A model generated the notes under the pieces. It ran no database searches, was not told the origin of the DNA, and worked only from the letters and a program-made list of their open reading frames with translations. Made by a program: the position numbers and the translations under genes. Shown here piece after piece: positions 8,575-17,785 of a stretch of DNA of 64,000 nt. Position 1 is the first letter of the stretch; each line of letters opens with the position of its first letter. The stretch is from Hyphomicrobiales bacterium (GTDB lineage Bacteria > Pseudomonadota > Alphaproteobacteria > Rhizobiales > Rhizobiaceae), in NCBI GenBank assembly GCA_900468805.1, contig UEIF01000013.1:60278-124277 (forward strand). Reading direction: 5' to 3'.

Positions 8575-9210
8575 ATGGCTACTGTCGTCTCTATCTGCAA
8601 TCTCGCCCTTTCCAATATCGGCAAGGACAATATCAACGATCTCACCGAAAAGAGCGCCGAGGCGCGCGCCTGCAATCAGTTCTATGCGCAGACGCGCGAT
8701 GTGCTGCTGCAGTCCTTTTCCTGGCAGGCCGCCGGCAAGACGCTCTCGTTGGGCGAACTGGATAATGACAAGCCGGGGGTCTGGCGCCATTCCTATGCGC
8801 GGCCGGCCGATTGCCTGCAGATCCGCTGGATCAGGCCGCGTTATTCCACCGATGCCGCCGCGACGCCCGAAGCGCTGAACCCCGATCTCGACGAGGCCGG
8901 GCGCGAGCTGCAGTACCCTTACGCGCTCGAAGGCGACAGGCTCTATTGCGATCTCTCGCCGGTGCTCCTGCGCTATACCTGCCGCCTGACAGACCCGACG
9001 AAATATTCGCCGCTCTTCGTCGAGGCGCTCTCCTGGCATCTGGCCGTGCGGCTTGCCATGCCGCTGACGCGCGATCCGAAAATCCGCGCCGATGCGATGG
9101 CGATTGCCCAGAGCACGCGGGCCGCCGCCGAACAGGCCGAGGCCAATCAGGTGAGGCACACGAGCGAGAATTTCGTCAGCGAACTGATTGCGGTGCGCGC
9201 CCATGGCTGA
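8575..9210 (+). CDS. Podovirus-type tail tubular protein A (gp11-like)
   Basis: This 211-residue protein begins MATVVSICNLALSNIGKDNI and continues with ARACNQFYAQTRDVLLQSFSW, the pattern of T7 gp11-type tail tubular protein A (adaptor). In podoviruses this protein forms the ring joining portal to nozzle. Length (about 200) and position, first in a set followed at once by tail tubular B and internal virion proteins, support the call. It starts a tight same-strand run (8575-14819); the next gene overlaps by eight bases. No portal, capsid or terminase gene lies upstream, only host genes, which is odd for a prophage. Confidence 0.82.
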   Translation: MATVVSICNLALSNIGKDNINDLTEKSAEARACNQFYAQTRDVLLQSFSWQAAGKTLSLGELDNDKPGVWRHSYARPADCLQIRWIRPRYSTDAAATPEALNPDLDEAGRELQYPYALEGDRLYCDLSPVLLRYTCRLTDPTKYSPLFVEALSWHLAVRLAMPLTRDPKIRADAMAIAQSTRAAAEQAEANQVRHTSENFVSELIAVRAHG

Positions 9211-11302
9211 TTTTCGCGCTTACCAGCCCTCCTTCACCGCAGGCGAGCTTTCGCCGGCACTTGGCGCCCGCGTCGATCTCACCAAGTATCAAAGCGGCTT
9301 GCGCACGGCGCTGAATGTCTTCGTGCATCCGCATGGCGGCGTGTCGAACCGGGCGGGGCTGCAATTCATCCATGAGATCAAGGACAGCGCAAAACAGGCC
9401 CGGCTGATCCGCTTCCAGTTCAATACCGAGCAGACCTATATCCTGGAATTCGGCCACCAATATATCCGCATCTTCCGCGATGGCGGGCTGGTGCTGACCG
9501 GCGCCGCTCCCTACGAGGTCGTGACCGCCTATACGGCAGCGGACGTGCAGGATCTGGTCTTCGTGCAGGAAGCCGATGTGCTCTATCTCTGCCACGTCAA
9601 TCACCCCGTGCGAAAGCTCGGGCGGCTGGCTGACAACAACTGGACGCTGACGACGGTCCTGTTCAAGCCGCTGATCAATCCGCCGGCGGGCACGCCCTCT
9701 GTCAGCAAGCCCGGCGATACATCAGGCAAGCCCGGCTATGTGGCAACCACATACCACTACTGCATTTCTTCCGTCGCCGACAGCGGCGAGGAAAGCCTGC
9801 CGTCCAATGCCGGCGCCACCGTCAACGACCTCGCCATCCAGGGCGGCATCAACCGTGTCGCCTGGGCCGCCGTGACGGGCGCGGCGCGCTACATCGTCTA
9901 TCGCGATGATAACGGCATCTTCGGCTATGTCGGTGGCACGACCGGCCTCACCTTCGATGACGAGAACATCACGCCCGACCTCTCAGACACGCCGCAAACC
10001 GGCCGCAACCCCTTCAATGCGGCGGGCAATTATCCGCGCTGCGTGACTTTCATCGAGCAGCGGCTCGCCTTCGCCTCGACCTCCAGCGATCCGCAGGCCG
10101 TCTGGCTCAGCCAATCCGCCAATTACGAAAATTTCAGCGTCTCCTCGCCCGCCAAGGCAAGCGACGCCGTGACCTTCCGCATCCGCGCCCGGCAGGTGAA
10201 CGAGATCCGCTCGATGATCTCGGTGCGCGGCCTGCTGCTGTTGACATCGGGTTCCGAATGGATCGTCACCGGCGGCTCGACCGCGGATGCGATTTCGCCC
10301 TCCGCCATCAAGCTCGATAACCAGGGCTATCGTGGCGCCGCCAAGGTGCAGCCGATCGTCGTCGGCAATACCGTGCTCTTTGCCCAACGCCTTGGCGGCG
10401 TGGTGCGCGATTTCTCCTATGACTATACGCAGGACAGCTATGTCGGGAAGGACCTGACCATCCTTGCGCGCCACCTCTTCAAGGGCCGCGAGATATCAGC
10501 CTGGGATTATGCCCAGGCGCCCGACTCCGTGGTCTGGGTGGTGCTGGACGACGGCGCGCTGGTGTCGCTCACCTACATGAAGGAGCAGGATGTCTGGGCC
10601 TGGACCCGCCATGAAAGCGGCCCCGGCAATGACGCCTTCTTCGAGGATGTGACCGTCATCGAGGAGAATGGCGAGGATGTGCCCTATTTCATCGTGCGCC
10701 GCACGGTCAATGGCACCCGGAAACGCTATATCGAGCGGCTGCACAGCCGCGCCTTCGACGCTGTCGAGGATGCCTTCTTCGTCGATTGCGGGCTGACCTA
10801 TCAGGGTCCGCCCGCCGCGACCATCACCGGCCTTGGCCATCTCGAAGGGCAAGCCGTCGTGGCGCTTGCCGACGGCAATGTGGTGCGCAATCTGACCGTC
10901 AGCGGTGGCAGCGTGCGGCTGCAGAACGCCGCTTCGAAAATCCATATCGGCCTGCCGGTGACGGCGGCCATCGAAACGCTCGATCTCGATGTCGGCCAGG
11001 TGCAGGGCCTCGGCACCGTGCAGGGCCGCACAAAATCCGTCTCCGAAGTGACCTTCCGGGTGGAAAACACTCGCGGCATCTTTACCGGTCCGCAGGATGG
11101 CAAGCGCGATAGCAACGTGCTGGTGGAATACAAGCAGCGCCGCAACGAAAACTGGAACGAGGCCATCAGCCTCTATACCGGCGATCTCACCATCACCCCC
11201 TATTGGGACTGGAACACCAGCGGCGCCATGTGGGTGAAACAGTTCGACCCGCTGCCGATGACGATCCTCTCCATCATGCCGGATGTCACCCTTGGCCGCT
11301 GA
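9203..11302 (+). CDS. Podovirus-type tail tubular protein B / nozzle (gp12-like)
   Basis: This protein has 699 residues from the ATG at 9203, which overlaps the previous stop codon. The N-terminus MADFRAYQPSFTAGELSPAL, then VDLTKYQSGLRTALNVFVHP and GGVSNRAGLQFI, is a strong signature of nozzle-type tail proteins of T7-like and related phages. Later segments such as YPRCVTFIEQRLAFASTSSD and EWIVTGGS are also typical. It would form the tip of the short tail and guide DNA exit. The frame is fully open. An in-frame upstream ATG at 9188 is less likely, because 9203 gives the canonical start. Confidence 0.85.
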   Translation: MADFRAYQPSFTAGELSPALGARVDLTKYQSGLRTALNVFVHPHGGVSNRAGLQFIHEIKDSAKQARLIRFQFNTEQTYILEFGHQYIRIFRDGGLVLTGAAPYEVVTAYTAADVQDLVFVQEADVLYLCHVNHPVRKLGRLADNNWTLTTVLFKPLINPPAGTPSVSKPGDTSGKPGYVATTYHYCISSVADSGEESLPSNAGATVNDLAIQGGINRVAWAAVTGAARYIVYRDDNGIFGYVGGTTGLTFDDENITPDLSDTPQTGRNPFNAAGNYPRCVTFIEQRLAFASTSSDPQAVWLSQSANYENFSVSSPAKASDAVTFRIRARQVNEIRSMISVRGLLLLTSGSEWIVTGGSTADAISPSAIKLDNQGYRGAAKVQPIVVGNTVLFAQRLGGVVRDFSYDYTQDSYVGKDLTILARHLFKGREISAWDYAQAPDSVVWVVLDDGALVSLTYMKEQDVWAWTRHESGPGNDAFFEDVTVIEENGEDVPYFIVRRTVNGTRKRYIERLHSRAFDAVEDAFFVDCGLTYQGPPAATITGLGHLEGQAVVALADGNVVRNLTVSGGSVRLQNAASKIHIGLPVTAAIETLDLDVGQVQGLGTVQGRTKSVSEVTFRVENTRGIFTGPQDGKRDSNVLVEYKQRRNENWNEAISLYTGDLTITPYWDWNTSGAMWVKQFDPLPMTILSIMPDVTLGR

Positions 11303-11777
11303 GATCGCGATCATGCCGGCGAGGCCCGGCCATATCAGACAGATTGCAGCGCGAATGCGGGCCGCCGACCGCGACGAAGTCTTCGCCGCCTCGGGCCGCT
11401 CGCCGATCTCGGCGCTCTGCTTCTCCTACCGCCACTCGTCGCTCGCCTGGACCGCATTTTTCGATGGCCGGCCCGAGGTGATGTGGGGTGTCGGCGATAT
11501 CAACATCCTCACCGGCATCGGCGCGCCCTGGCTGCTCGGCACGGATGCGGTGGAGGAAAACTTCCGTGCCTTTCTTCGGATCTCACGTGATTGGCCTGCT
11601 CAACTGTTGAGCCGTTATGCCGTGATCAGAAACTTCGTGGATGCGCGCAACACGGTCTCCCTGCGCTGGCTCGAATGGCTGGGCTTCCGGCTTTTCGAGC
11701 CTGTGGAGATCAACGGGCATCCATTCCGGCTCTTCGAAATGGGCCAACTCTTTGAAATGGGAGAGACCGATGTGTGA
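11283..11777 (+). CDS. GNAT-like internal virion protein A (gp13/DUF2833-like)
   Basis: This 164-residue protein has an acetyltransferase-like fold: PARPGHIRQIAARMRAADRD at the start, a strand region around FDGRPEVMWGVGDINI, and the terminal NTVSLRWLEWLGFRLFEPVE typical of GNAT ends. In T7-like phages the gene between the nozzle and gp14 encodes internal protein gp13, and many phages have a GNAT-like DUF2833 protein there. Position and fold agree. The ATG at 11283 overlaps the nozzle gene by 20 bases; an ATG at 11313 is an alternative. Whether it acetylates anything is unknown. Confidence 0.7.
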   Translation: MSPLAAEIAIMPARPGHIRQIAARMRAADRDEVFAASGRSPISALCFSYRHSSLAWTAFFDGRPEVMWGVGDINILTGIGAPWLLGTDAVEENFRAFLRISRDWPAQLLSRYAVIRNFVDARNTVSLRWLEWLGFRLFEPVEINGHPFRLFEMGQLFEMGETDV

Positions 11778-12282
11778 TCTTGGTCTTGCACTGACATTGG
11801 GCTCGACGCTTCTCGGCGCCGCCGGCCAGGTGCAGCAGGCAAAGGCGACCAGCGAGGCGAACAAATACAACGCCCAGGTCGCCGAAATGAATGCCCAGAT
11901 TGCCGACAAGCAGGCAAAGGACGCGATCGAACGCGGCAAGCAGGAAGAGCAACAGAAGCGCCTGCAGACCTCGCAACTCGAAGGCCGCCAGCGCACGGCG
12001 ATGGCCGCAAACGGCGTCGACCTCACCTTCGGCTCACCGCTCGATACGATCGTCGACACGGCTAAAATGGGCGAGATCGATGCGTTGAACGTGCGCACCA
12101 ATGCCTATCGCGAAGCCTATGGCTACAGGATGCAGGGCACCAACCAGCTGGCGAGCGCCAAGCTCGACCGTATGCGCGCCGATGCCGCCGTCAAGGGTGG
12201 CTACCTCGATGCCGTAGGAACGATCCTCGGCGGCTCGGGCAAGGTTTATACGCAGGGCCAGGCCCTCGGCTATTTCAAGTGA
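11770..12282 (+). CDS. Internal virion protein B (gp14-like)
   Basis: This 170-residue protein begins MCDLGLALTLGSTLLGAAGQ, a hydrophobic N-terminus, followed by a long polar Ala/Gln/Lys-rich helix (about residues 25-95, with NAQVAEMNAQIADKQAKDAI) and then RTAMAANGVDLTFGSPLD. This hydrophobic-plus-coiled-coil form is typical of T7 gp14-type ejection proteins, which enter the outer membrane during DNA delivery. The start overlaps the preceding gene by eight bases; the next gene begins nine bases after its stop. Confidence 0.75.
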   Translation: MCDLGLALTLGSTLLGAAGQVQQAKATSEANKYNAQVAEMNAQIADKQAKDAIERGKQEEQQKRLQTSQLEGRQRTAMAANGVDLTFGSPLDTIVDTAKMGEIDALNVRTNAYREAYGYRMQGTNQLASAKLDRMRADAAVKGGYLDAVGTILGGSGKVYTQGQALGYFK

Positions 12283-12290
12283 GGTGATGA

Positions 12291-14819
12291 ATGCCGACCG
12301 TTCCAACCTATCAGGATACGCAGCAGCACGTAGCACTTCGCCCGGAATATACCGAGGGCTTCACGGTCAAGGCTGATGCCGAGGCCTTCGGCGCCGCCAT
12401 CGGCCGCGGCATGCAGAATGCCGCAACCGGCCTCGGCACGCTGGCCGATGCCGTCGTGAAGGTCGAAGAGCTGGACAATGCCAACGCCGCCAAGGATCGC
12501 CAAACGAAATTGGGCGACTGGCAGCGCGAGGCGCTTCATGGCAAGAACGGCTTCCTGACGCTGACCGGCCGCGCCGCCGTTGAGGGCCGCGCCGCCTTCG
12601 AAAAGCTCGCCGAGCAGAAACGCGCCGAATTTGGCAAGGGCCTGAGGCCAGGTGCGGCGCGCGCCTATGAGGAGGCCACCCGCAGCAGCATGAGCACCCT
12701 GCTGGACAGCACGATCCGCCACACATTCGACCAGCGCAAGGCCTGGTTTGCCGAGACATCCCAAAAGAGCATCAAGTCCTCGGCCGAAGATGCCGTCGCC
12801 GTCTATGACGACCCGGCCAAGGTCGCTGACGCCATTCACAAAGGCATCACCGAGATCGAGCATCAGGGCCGCATGCAGGGCTGGAGCAAGGAAAAGCTCG
12901 CCCGGGAGAGCGCGCAATATGTCTCCGACACGACGAAGAAAGTCGTGCTGCGGATGGCGAACGAAAGCCCCATCAAGGCCGAGCAATATGCCAGAACCGC
13001 CCCCGGCCTGCTGCCTGCCGACCAGACCGAACTGCTGAAATCACTGGAACCTGCCGCCACCGACGAGAAGGGCAAGCGCAACGCCGCCGACATCATCGCC
13101 GGCCTTCCCCCGACCTATACCGGCGCGCCGGACACAAGCGCTTCGCCCGGTTCGGCGCAGGCCGAGCCCCAGGCGGCCGACGGCGAGACAGATAACCGCC
13201 AGCCCGCCGGCGCAGGCACAAAATCCAGTGGCCGACAGGCCGGCAGCCTTGAGGTAAAGGACGCCGGCGACAGCACCGCGGGCACCCGTCCGGCCAATTC
13301 GCCGACGACAGCATCTCAAACCGCAGTCTCACGGAACACGGCCTCGCAGACCACCGGCGCTCAGACCGCTGCCCCTCGGGCCCCTTCCCGCCAGCCGAGT
13401 GGCCCGGAAGATTTCCGCACCGTCGCAGGCACGCTCGCCTTCCCCGGCAAGGCGAAGGACGACGTGGCACTAGCAGGTTTCGTGAAAAACGCCGCCGGCC
13501 CCTCGGTGGATCCCTCGCTCAAGCCTTGGCTGGCTACGCTTGCTACACGCGTTCTGCGCGCAGCAGCCCCTGCCGGCACCGCAATCGAAGCCGCGACGCT
13601 CGCATCCAAAGCCTTCTTGCGCTTCGGCCTGCCGACCGAAACGCCCCGCCCGGGCGACCTCGTCGTCCTCGGCACGGCACAGCAGGCCGGCACCACGAGC
13701 GGCACCCGCAACAGCAACAACAACGAAGACAAGGGCCATATCGGCTTCTTCCGTGGCTACGATGCCGACGGCAATATTCTCGTGCTCGGCCCCGATCCCA
13801 GACGTGCGGGCGAAACCGCGCTGACCGCCCATGCTGCAAATCAGGTCATCGGCTTCCGCACATCCGGCATCGTCGACGAGAAGACGATGAACCTGCCGAA
13901 CTACAACCCCGATGGCCTCGCAGCGATCGACGAGGGCCTGAACGGGATCACCGATCCCAGCCTGCGCGCCGCCACTGCCGCGCAGCTGGAATCCTATTGC
14001 GTCTCGCAGAAAAAGGCGGTGGACGCGAACCGCGTACAGATGCAGGAATGGGCCAACAACCAGGTGATCGCCGACCCCAATTTCGACCCGAGGGCACTGC
14101 CGGTCCACATCCGCCAGGCCATTGGCCCCACAGGCATGTCGACGCTTCTCGACTACAAGGAAAAAGTCCGCGCCTACGGCCAGCCGACCACCGATCTTCA
14201 CGCCCTCTACGATCTGCAGATGCAGTTCGCCAACGACCCCGCCGCCTTCGCGCAGATCGACGCCTTCCAGTATCGCGCAAGACTCTCCGACAAGGACTGG
14301 GAAAAGGTCACCGGCTGGCAACAGATGGCTGCAACCAACCAGCGCAAGGCACGCCTCGAAAGCCTCGACCTCACCACCGCCTTCGAACTCGCCCGCCCGC
14401 AGCTCGAAGGTCTCGGCCTCCTGAACAACGCCGGCTTCCTCTCATCGAGTGAAGCCCCCCGCCGCGCTGCCCTGTTCCAGACCATGCTGGTGGACCAGAT
14501 GGACGAGTTCAAAACGATCAACAACGGCCAGAACCCGCAGCAAAGCGACGTCCAGAAAATGATCAACCGCCTGCTGCTGCCGATCGTCATCAGCATGCCC
14601 AGCCACGGCCGCGGGCTGCCGGCAAGCGAGACCTCAGGCTACATCTTCGAAGCCAACAGCCGCGCCAACGACGCCAGTTTCGATATTACGGTGCAGTACG
14701 AGGATATTCCGCGGGATCTCAGGATGGCGATCGAGGCGGATCTGACGGAACCGGGCAAGCCGAGGCCGACGCGCAAGCAGATTGAGGATGGATATGAAGC
14801 ATTTATTCTCAATCGTTAA
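12291..14819 (+). CDS. Internal virion protein C (gp15-like) with degenerate peptidoglycan hydrolase domain
   Basis: This 842-residue ejection protein begins with VALRPEYTE and AFGAAIGRGMQ near residues 14-41, shared with the paralogue at 32527-35364. Residues 275-375 are a low-complexity Ser/Thr/Ala/Gln linker. Residues about 390-523 match the TIGR02594 type of NlpC/P60-like wall hydrolase (PRPGDLVVL, KGHIGFF with His483, NILVLG, NQVIGFR). The catalytic Cys expected in the PWCA motif is Leu414 here (KPWLATL), so the domain is probably inactive. The C-terminal 300 residues are helical and similar in style to gp15 proteins. It is the last gene of the first phage block. Confidence 0.8.
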   Translation: MPTVPTYQDTQQHVALRPEYTEGFTVKADAEAFGAAIGRGMQNAATGLGTLADAVVKVEELDNANAAKDRQTKLGDWQREALHGKNGFLTLTGRAAVEGRAAFEKLAEQKRAEFGKGLRPGAARAYEEATRSSMSTLLDSTIRHTFDQRKAWFAETSQKSIKSSAEDAVAVYDDPAKVADAIHKGITEIEHQGRMQGWSKEKLARESAQYVSDTTKKVVLRMANESPIKAEQYARTAPGLLPADQTELLKSLEPAATDEKGKRNAADIIAGLPPTYTGAPDTSASPGSAQAEPQAADGETDNRQPAGAGTKSSGRQAGSLEVKDAGDSTAGTRPANSPTTASQTAVSRNTASQTTGAQTAAPRAPSRQPSGPEDFRTVAGTLAFPGKAKDDVALAGFVKNAAGPSVDPSLKPWLATLATRVLRAAAPAGTAIEAATLASKAFLRFGLPTETPRPGDLVVLGTAQQAGTTSGTRNSNNNEDKGHIGFFRGYDADGNILVLGPDPRRAGETALTAHAANQVIGFRTSGIVDEKTMNLPNYNPDGLAAIDEGLNGITDPSLRAATAAQLESYCVSQKKAVDANRVQMQEWANNQVIADPNFDPRALPVHIRQAIGPTGMSTLLDYKEKVRAYGQPTTDLHALYDLQMQFANDPAAFAQIDAFQYRARLSDKDWEKVTGWQQMAATNQRKARLESLDLTTAFELARPQLEGLGLLNNAGFLSSSEAPRRAALFQTMLVDQMDEFKTINNGQNPQQSDVQKMINRLLLPIVISMPSHGRGLPASETSGYIFEANSRANDASFDITVQYEDIPRDLRMAIEADLTEPGKPRPTRKQIEDGYEAFILNR

Positions 14820-14840
14820 TGTACGATATGAGGATATGCG

Positions 14841-14863
14841 GCTGCTGGGCGGTGCCCGGCAGC
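14841..14863. terminator. Possible bidirectional terminator between convergent genes
   Basis: GCTGCTGGGC (14841-14850) pairs with GCCCGGCAGC (14854-14863) with one G-T wobble and a three-base loop. It lies between the stop of the gp15-like gene and the convergent end of the CHAT cassette. There is no clear T-tract, so termination is a guess from position. Confidence 0.45.
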
Positions 14864-14910
14864 TGCTCAGCCGAGGCCTTGATTGAACCTCTCTGGCCGA
14901 TGAGGTCAGG

Positions 14911-16167
14911 CTAACTCGCCAGGACAGCCTGGACGATCCGATCGGACACGTGCCCTGTCGGCTGCTCCGCGAGCGACGGAAATAATTCGGAAGCACGCTT
15001 CCAGACGGTTGATCCCGATCTCAGCTCGTCTTTCTGTTTTTCATTGAGGTCCTGGCCGTCGCCACCGACGAGAGCCTCATAGATCGTCGGAAACTCTGCG
15101 ACCGCGCTCATCACACTGTCCAGTTCGCCGCCGCGCGATGCACCCGCCGTCGCTACCTCGACGCCGAAGACCTGCGCCGCCTTTTGGTACTCCACCAGAT
15201 ACCCCGCTATGAGCGCATCACGATCGCGCGGGATCAGCTGCGCCGATCCGTAGACGGCGCGCTGCAATTTCTTGAAGGCATTGGCCGCAGCGCTCGGATC
15301 GCCGCCGAAACCCTCGATCACCTCCTGCCAGAGAGAACCGAACAGATCCGGCGCCGTGCCCGTGGTTTCCACCAGTGAATCGAGCCGCTGCACGCTGACC
15401 AGGCAATAGTCGAACTCCGTGACCAGCCTGGAAACCGGATCCGCGCCATGGCGAAGCCTTCCCTTCGAAACGAAGAGCTTGCCCTTGAGGGGCGTATCCT
15501 CCGGTGCGTTTGACACGAGGAGATAGCCGCTGTTGCGCAGCAGGTTTCCATGCAGCGCCTCGACCGCCGGCGTGACCTCCTTCACGCCCAGCAGGGAGGT
15601 AAATCCGTCATAAACTTTTTCGGCCACCGCCAGCGCAGGCGACAGCGCTCCGCCGAAAGCCTGACTGATGGTTCCCATCACATTCAGGAGCGTCTTTGCA
15701 ATATCGTCGCCCGGAACGGCATAGACGCCGATAAACGCCTCCACATTGGCCTGGGAAACCGGCGTTGGCGGGATTATCTCGATATCGCGAAGCTCGACCC
15801 AGCCCGACTGGGGTCTGTCCTCGTCACCGGTATCGGGCTGCGTCAGCTGCAGCTTCTGCCTGATCGTATCAGGCCCGAGCGAGAAAGGTACGGTCTCCCG
15901 CTTGCCTGCGCGGTTGAACTCCGCAAGGCAGACGCAGAGTGGCAGCACCTTTTGCGCATAACGCCGCGAGTCCGTGAGATGCAGGCCCGCCAGCCGAAGC
16001 GCGAAATAGCACCCGCCCGGCTCGAACGCCCGGCCGTCGACCCGCCCAGGCAGATCGTCATGCGTGACGCGATCATTCTCGAACCATTCGACCAGACGCG
16101 GCTGGCTGGGCGCCGAGCGGATCTTGTCGATAGATTGCTTGAAGCCGAGCAGGGTCGTTAACGACAC
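14911..16167 (-). CDS. Unknown protein, third gene of sensor-CHAT cassette
   Basis: I do not recognise this 418-residue protein. The start is a GTG at 16167 behind a strong ribosome site (CAAGGAGGAGACC); a longer frame to 16230 would overlap the CHAT gene. The N-terminal 140 residues look beta-rich (GGCYFALRLAGLHLTDSRRY, then KVLPLCVCLAEF). Residues about 165-205 are a helical, mildly hydrophobic stretch (LLNVMGTISQAFGGALSPAL). The C-terminal half is mainly helical and charged. It follows the CHAT gene by 16 bases, so the two are surely co-transcribed. By analogy with other CHAT operons it could be the protease substrate, an effector or a scaffold, but nothing in the sequence proves this. Confidence 0.75.
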   Translation of the reverse strand: MSLTTLLGFKQSIDKIRSAPSQPRLVEWFENDRVTHDDLPGRVDGRAFEPGGCYFALRLAGLHLTDSRRYAQKVLPLCVCLAEFNRAGKRETVPFSLGPDTIRQKLQLTQPDTGDEDRPQSGWVELRDIEIIPPTPVSQANVEAFIGVYAVPGDDIAKTLLNVMGTISQAFGGALSPALAVAEKVYDGFTSLLGVKEVTPAVEALHGNLLRNSGYLLVSNAPEDTPLKGKLFVSKGRLRHGADPVSRLVTEFDYCLVSVQRLDSLVETTGTAPDLFGSLWQEVIEGFGGDPSAAANAFKKLQRAVYGSAQLIPRDRDALIAGYLVEYQKAAQVFGVEVATAGASRGGELDSVMSAVAEFPTIYEALVGGDGQDLNEKQKDELRSGSTVWKRASELFPSLAEQPTGHVSDRIVQAVLAS

Positions 16168-16183
16168 GGTCTCCTCCTTGAGA

Positions 16184-17770
16184 TCATACGGTCCACTCCT
16201 CATTCTGGGCGAGCAGCATGGGGGACGCAAAGGTTGGGCTCCTCGGATAATTCGTCCGGGTCAGGCTGACAGCATGGTGAAAGGCGCGCGCCATCGCGAT
16301 GTTCTTGGCGAGCTCCTGATGGAGGCATTGGGTAAAGTAGGAGGCCTCCTGATCGTCCACTTCCCAGCGGAACCCGATCACGGCCGGGATACCGGCCTGC
16401 GCCAGCCTGAAGACCGCATCGGGGGAACTGCTCTGGCATGATGACAGCACGACGAGCCGCAGCTGGGATTCTCTCGCCCAGCGCGCAAACGCGCCGATCT
16501 CGAGCATCGCCAGTTTGCCCGGCGCGGATCCGGGCAAAACCAGGAAGACGGTGCCATCGTCGGCACGAACGCTGTGCCCGGCAAAATGCAGGATCTGCCA
16601 CGGCGCATCCTGCAGCGGCGCGGCCATCTTTTCCCGCAGCTGCGCCAATGCATCCAGCGGACCGGCCTGCAGCGAAAGCAGCTCTGGATGCGGCAGCTCG
16701 GCCTCTTCCCGTGCGGTCCTTATGCCTTCGAATTCCGCGTCGAGCGCTGCAAGCTTGGGCAGCACCAACTGTGGCCTGCCGCCGAACTTCACACCCGGCA
16801 GTTCCTGCACCCCATGCGCATCCGACTTCACGAACAGGACGGGGCCGGAAAAAGACTGCGCGCTGGCCAGAGGTGTGGCAATCAACGATTCCTTCTGCAG
16901 GCAGATGCGGCGCGCTACCGGAGAAAGAAACCGGACGAAATTCTCCTTGGGCTGATCGTAGAGCAGCTCGAACGGAACATAGACAAAGGGATGGGAGGGA
17001 TTTGCCGCATCGGTCAGAAGGCTGAAGCGGACATGAATATTGTCCAGCGTACCGACATAGTTCAGGCATTCGACGATCCCCTTGCGGATTTCTTCGGCCG
17101 AATAGGCGAGCTCGTCCGACAGGTCCTCGCCGGTTTCCTTGAAAATCAGATCCCAGTCGTCGACGTAGCGGGCTGGCGCTGTGCCGGCCCGGCGCCGCAG
17201 TTCCCATGTCGAGAATTTCTGGTTCAGCTGCGTCAGCTTGTTGCGCCCGGTCCAGGCGCGCGTCATCTCCATGATGGTGCCCTTGCCGCTTGCAGCAACC
17301 ACGACACGGATGCTCGTCGCGCCGATTTCGAGTTCGACCGTCCCGCTCGGCGCGGTGGCTGTCGGGACGGACCGGTATTTCCTGCGCGACTCCCTGAGGC
17401 GCGTCAGCGTCTCGCCGATCCTGTCGGCCGTGTCCTGCGAGATGATGGCCGTTGTTTCGTAGCGGCTGGCAATTCGCGCAAGTGAATCATAGGGATGCGG
17501 AGCCCATAACAGAATGGGAATGTGCCCGTCGCTCTGGCGCACAGCGCTCATGATGTCCACGGCATCGAGCGCCGCACGCTCGGCACTCTCTCCGTGCACA
17601 GGCATGGCGCCGATGAGGATGCCGTCGAACGCTCCCTTCTTGCTTGCCACCGCTACGACCGCGTCATTTCCCGTCTCTGCACCAACGGTGCTGATCTCAA
17701 TCGAGCTCAATTCGATATCAAGGGCTTGATTCCAGCTCTTGTCGGGCGAAACGACCAGTAGGCATGTCAT
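16184..17770 (-). CDS. CHAT-domain caspase-like protease with N-terminal pseudo-receiver
   Basis: This protein has 528 residues. The last 230 carry the CHAT hallmark: ILHFAGHS with the catalytic His at 399 and LVVLSSCQSSS with the catalytic Cys at 445, then AGIPAVIGFRWEVDD. CHAT proteins are caspase-family cysteine proteases. Residues 1-128 look like a response-regulator receiver (LLVVSPD start, FDGILIGAMP, HIPILLWAPHP), but the phospho-acceptor Asp is Gly54. Residues 145-290 form a linker domain with PFVYVPFELLYDQP, common before CHAT. It starts 15 bases after the sensor gene and ends 16 bases before the third gene, so this is one operon. Confidence 0.88.
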   Translation of the reverse strand: MTCLLVVSPDKSWNQALDIELSSIEISTVGAETGNDAVVAVASKKGAFDGILIGAMPVHGESAERAALDAVDIMSAVRQSDGHIPILLWAPHPYDSLARIASRYETTAIISQDTADRIGETLTRLRESRRKYRSVPTATAPSGTVELEIGATSIRVVVAASGKGTIMEMTRAWTGRNKLTQLNQKFSTWELRRRAGTAPARYVDDWDLIFKETGEDLSDELAYSAEEIRKGIVECLNYVGTLDNIHVRFSLLTDAANPSHPFVYVPFELLYDQPKENFVRFLSPVARRICLQKESLIATPLASAQSFSGPVLFVKSDAHGVQELPGVKFGGRPQLVLPKLAALDAEFEGIRTAREEAELPHPELLSLQAGPLDALAQLREKMAAPLQDAPWQILHFAGHSVRADDGTVFLVLPGSAPGKLAMLEIGAFARWARESQLRLVVLSSCQSSSPDAVFRLAQAGIPAVIGFRWEVDDQEASYFTQCLHQELAKNIAMARAFHHAVSLTRTNYPRSPTFASPMLLAQNEEWTV

Positions 17771-17785
17771 CGGCTTATCCTCGAT

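Noticed and set aside
14911..16167. Third cassette gene as a bacterial gasdermin
   Set aside because: Known CHAT-gasdermin pairs have a shorter substrate with a lipid-modified N-terminal Cys; this protein is 418 residues, lacks such a start, and its hydrophobic patch is weak.
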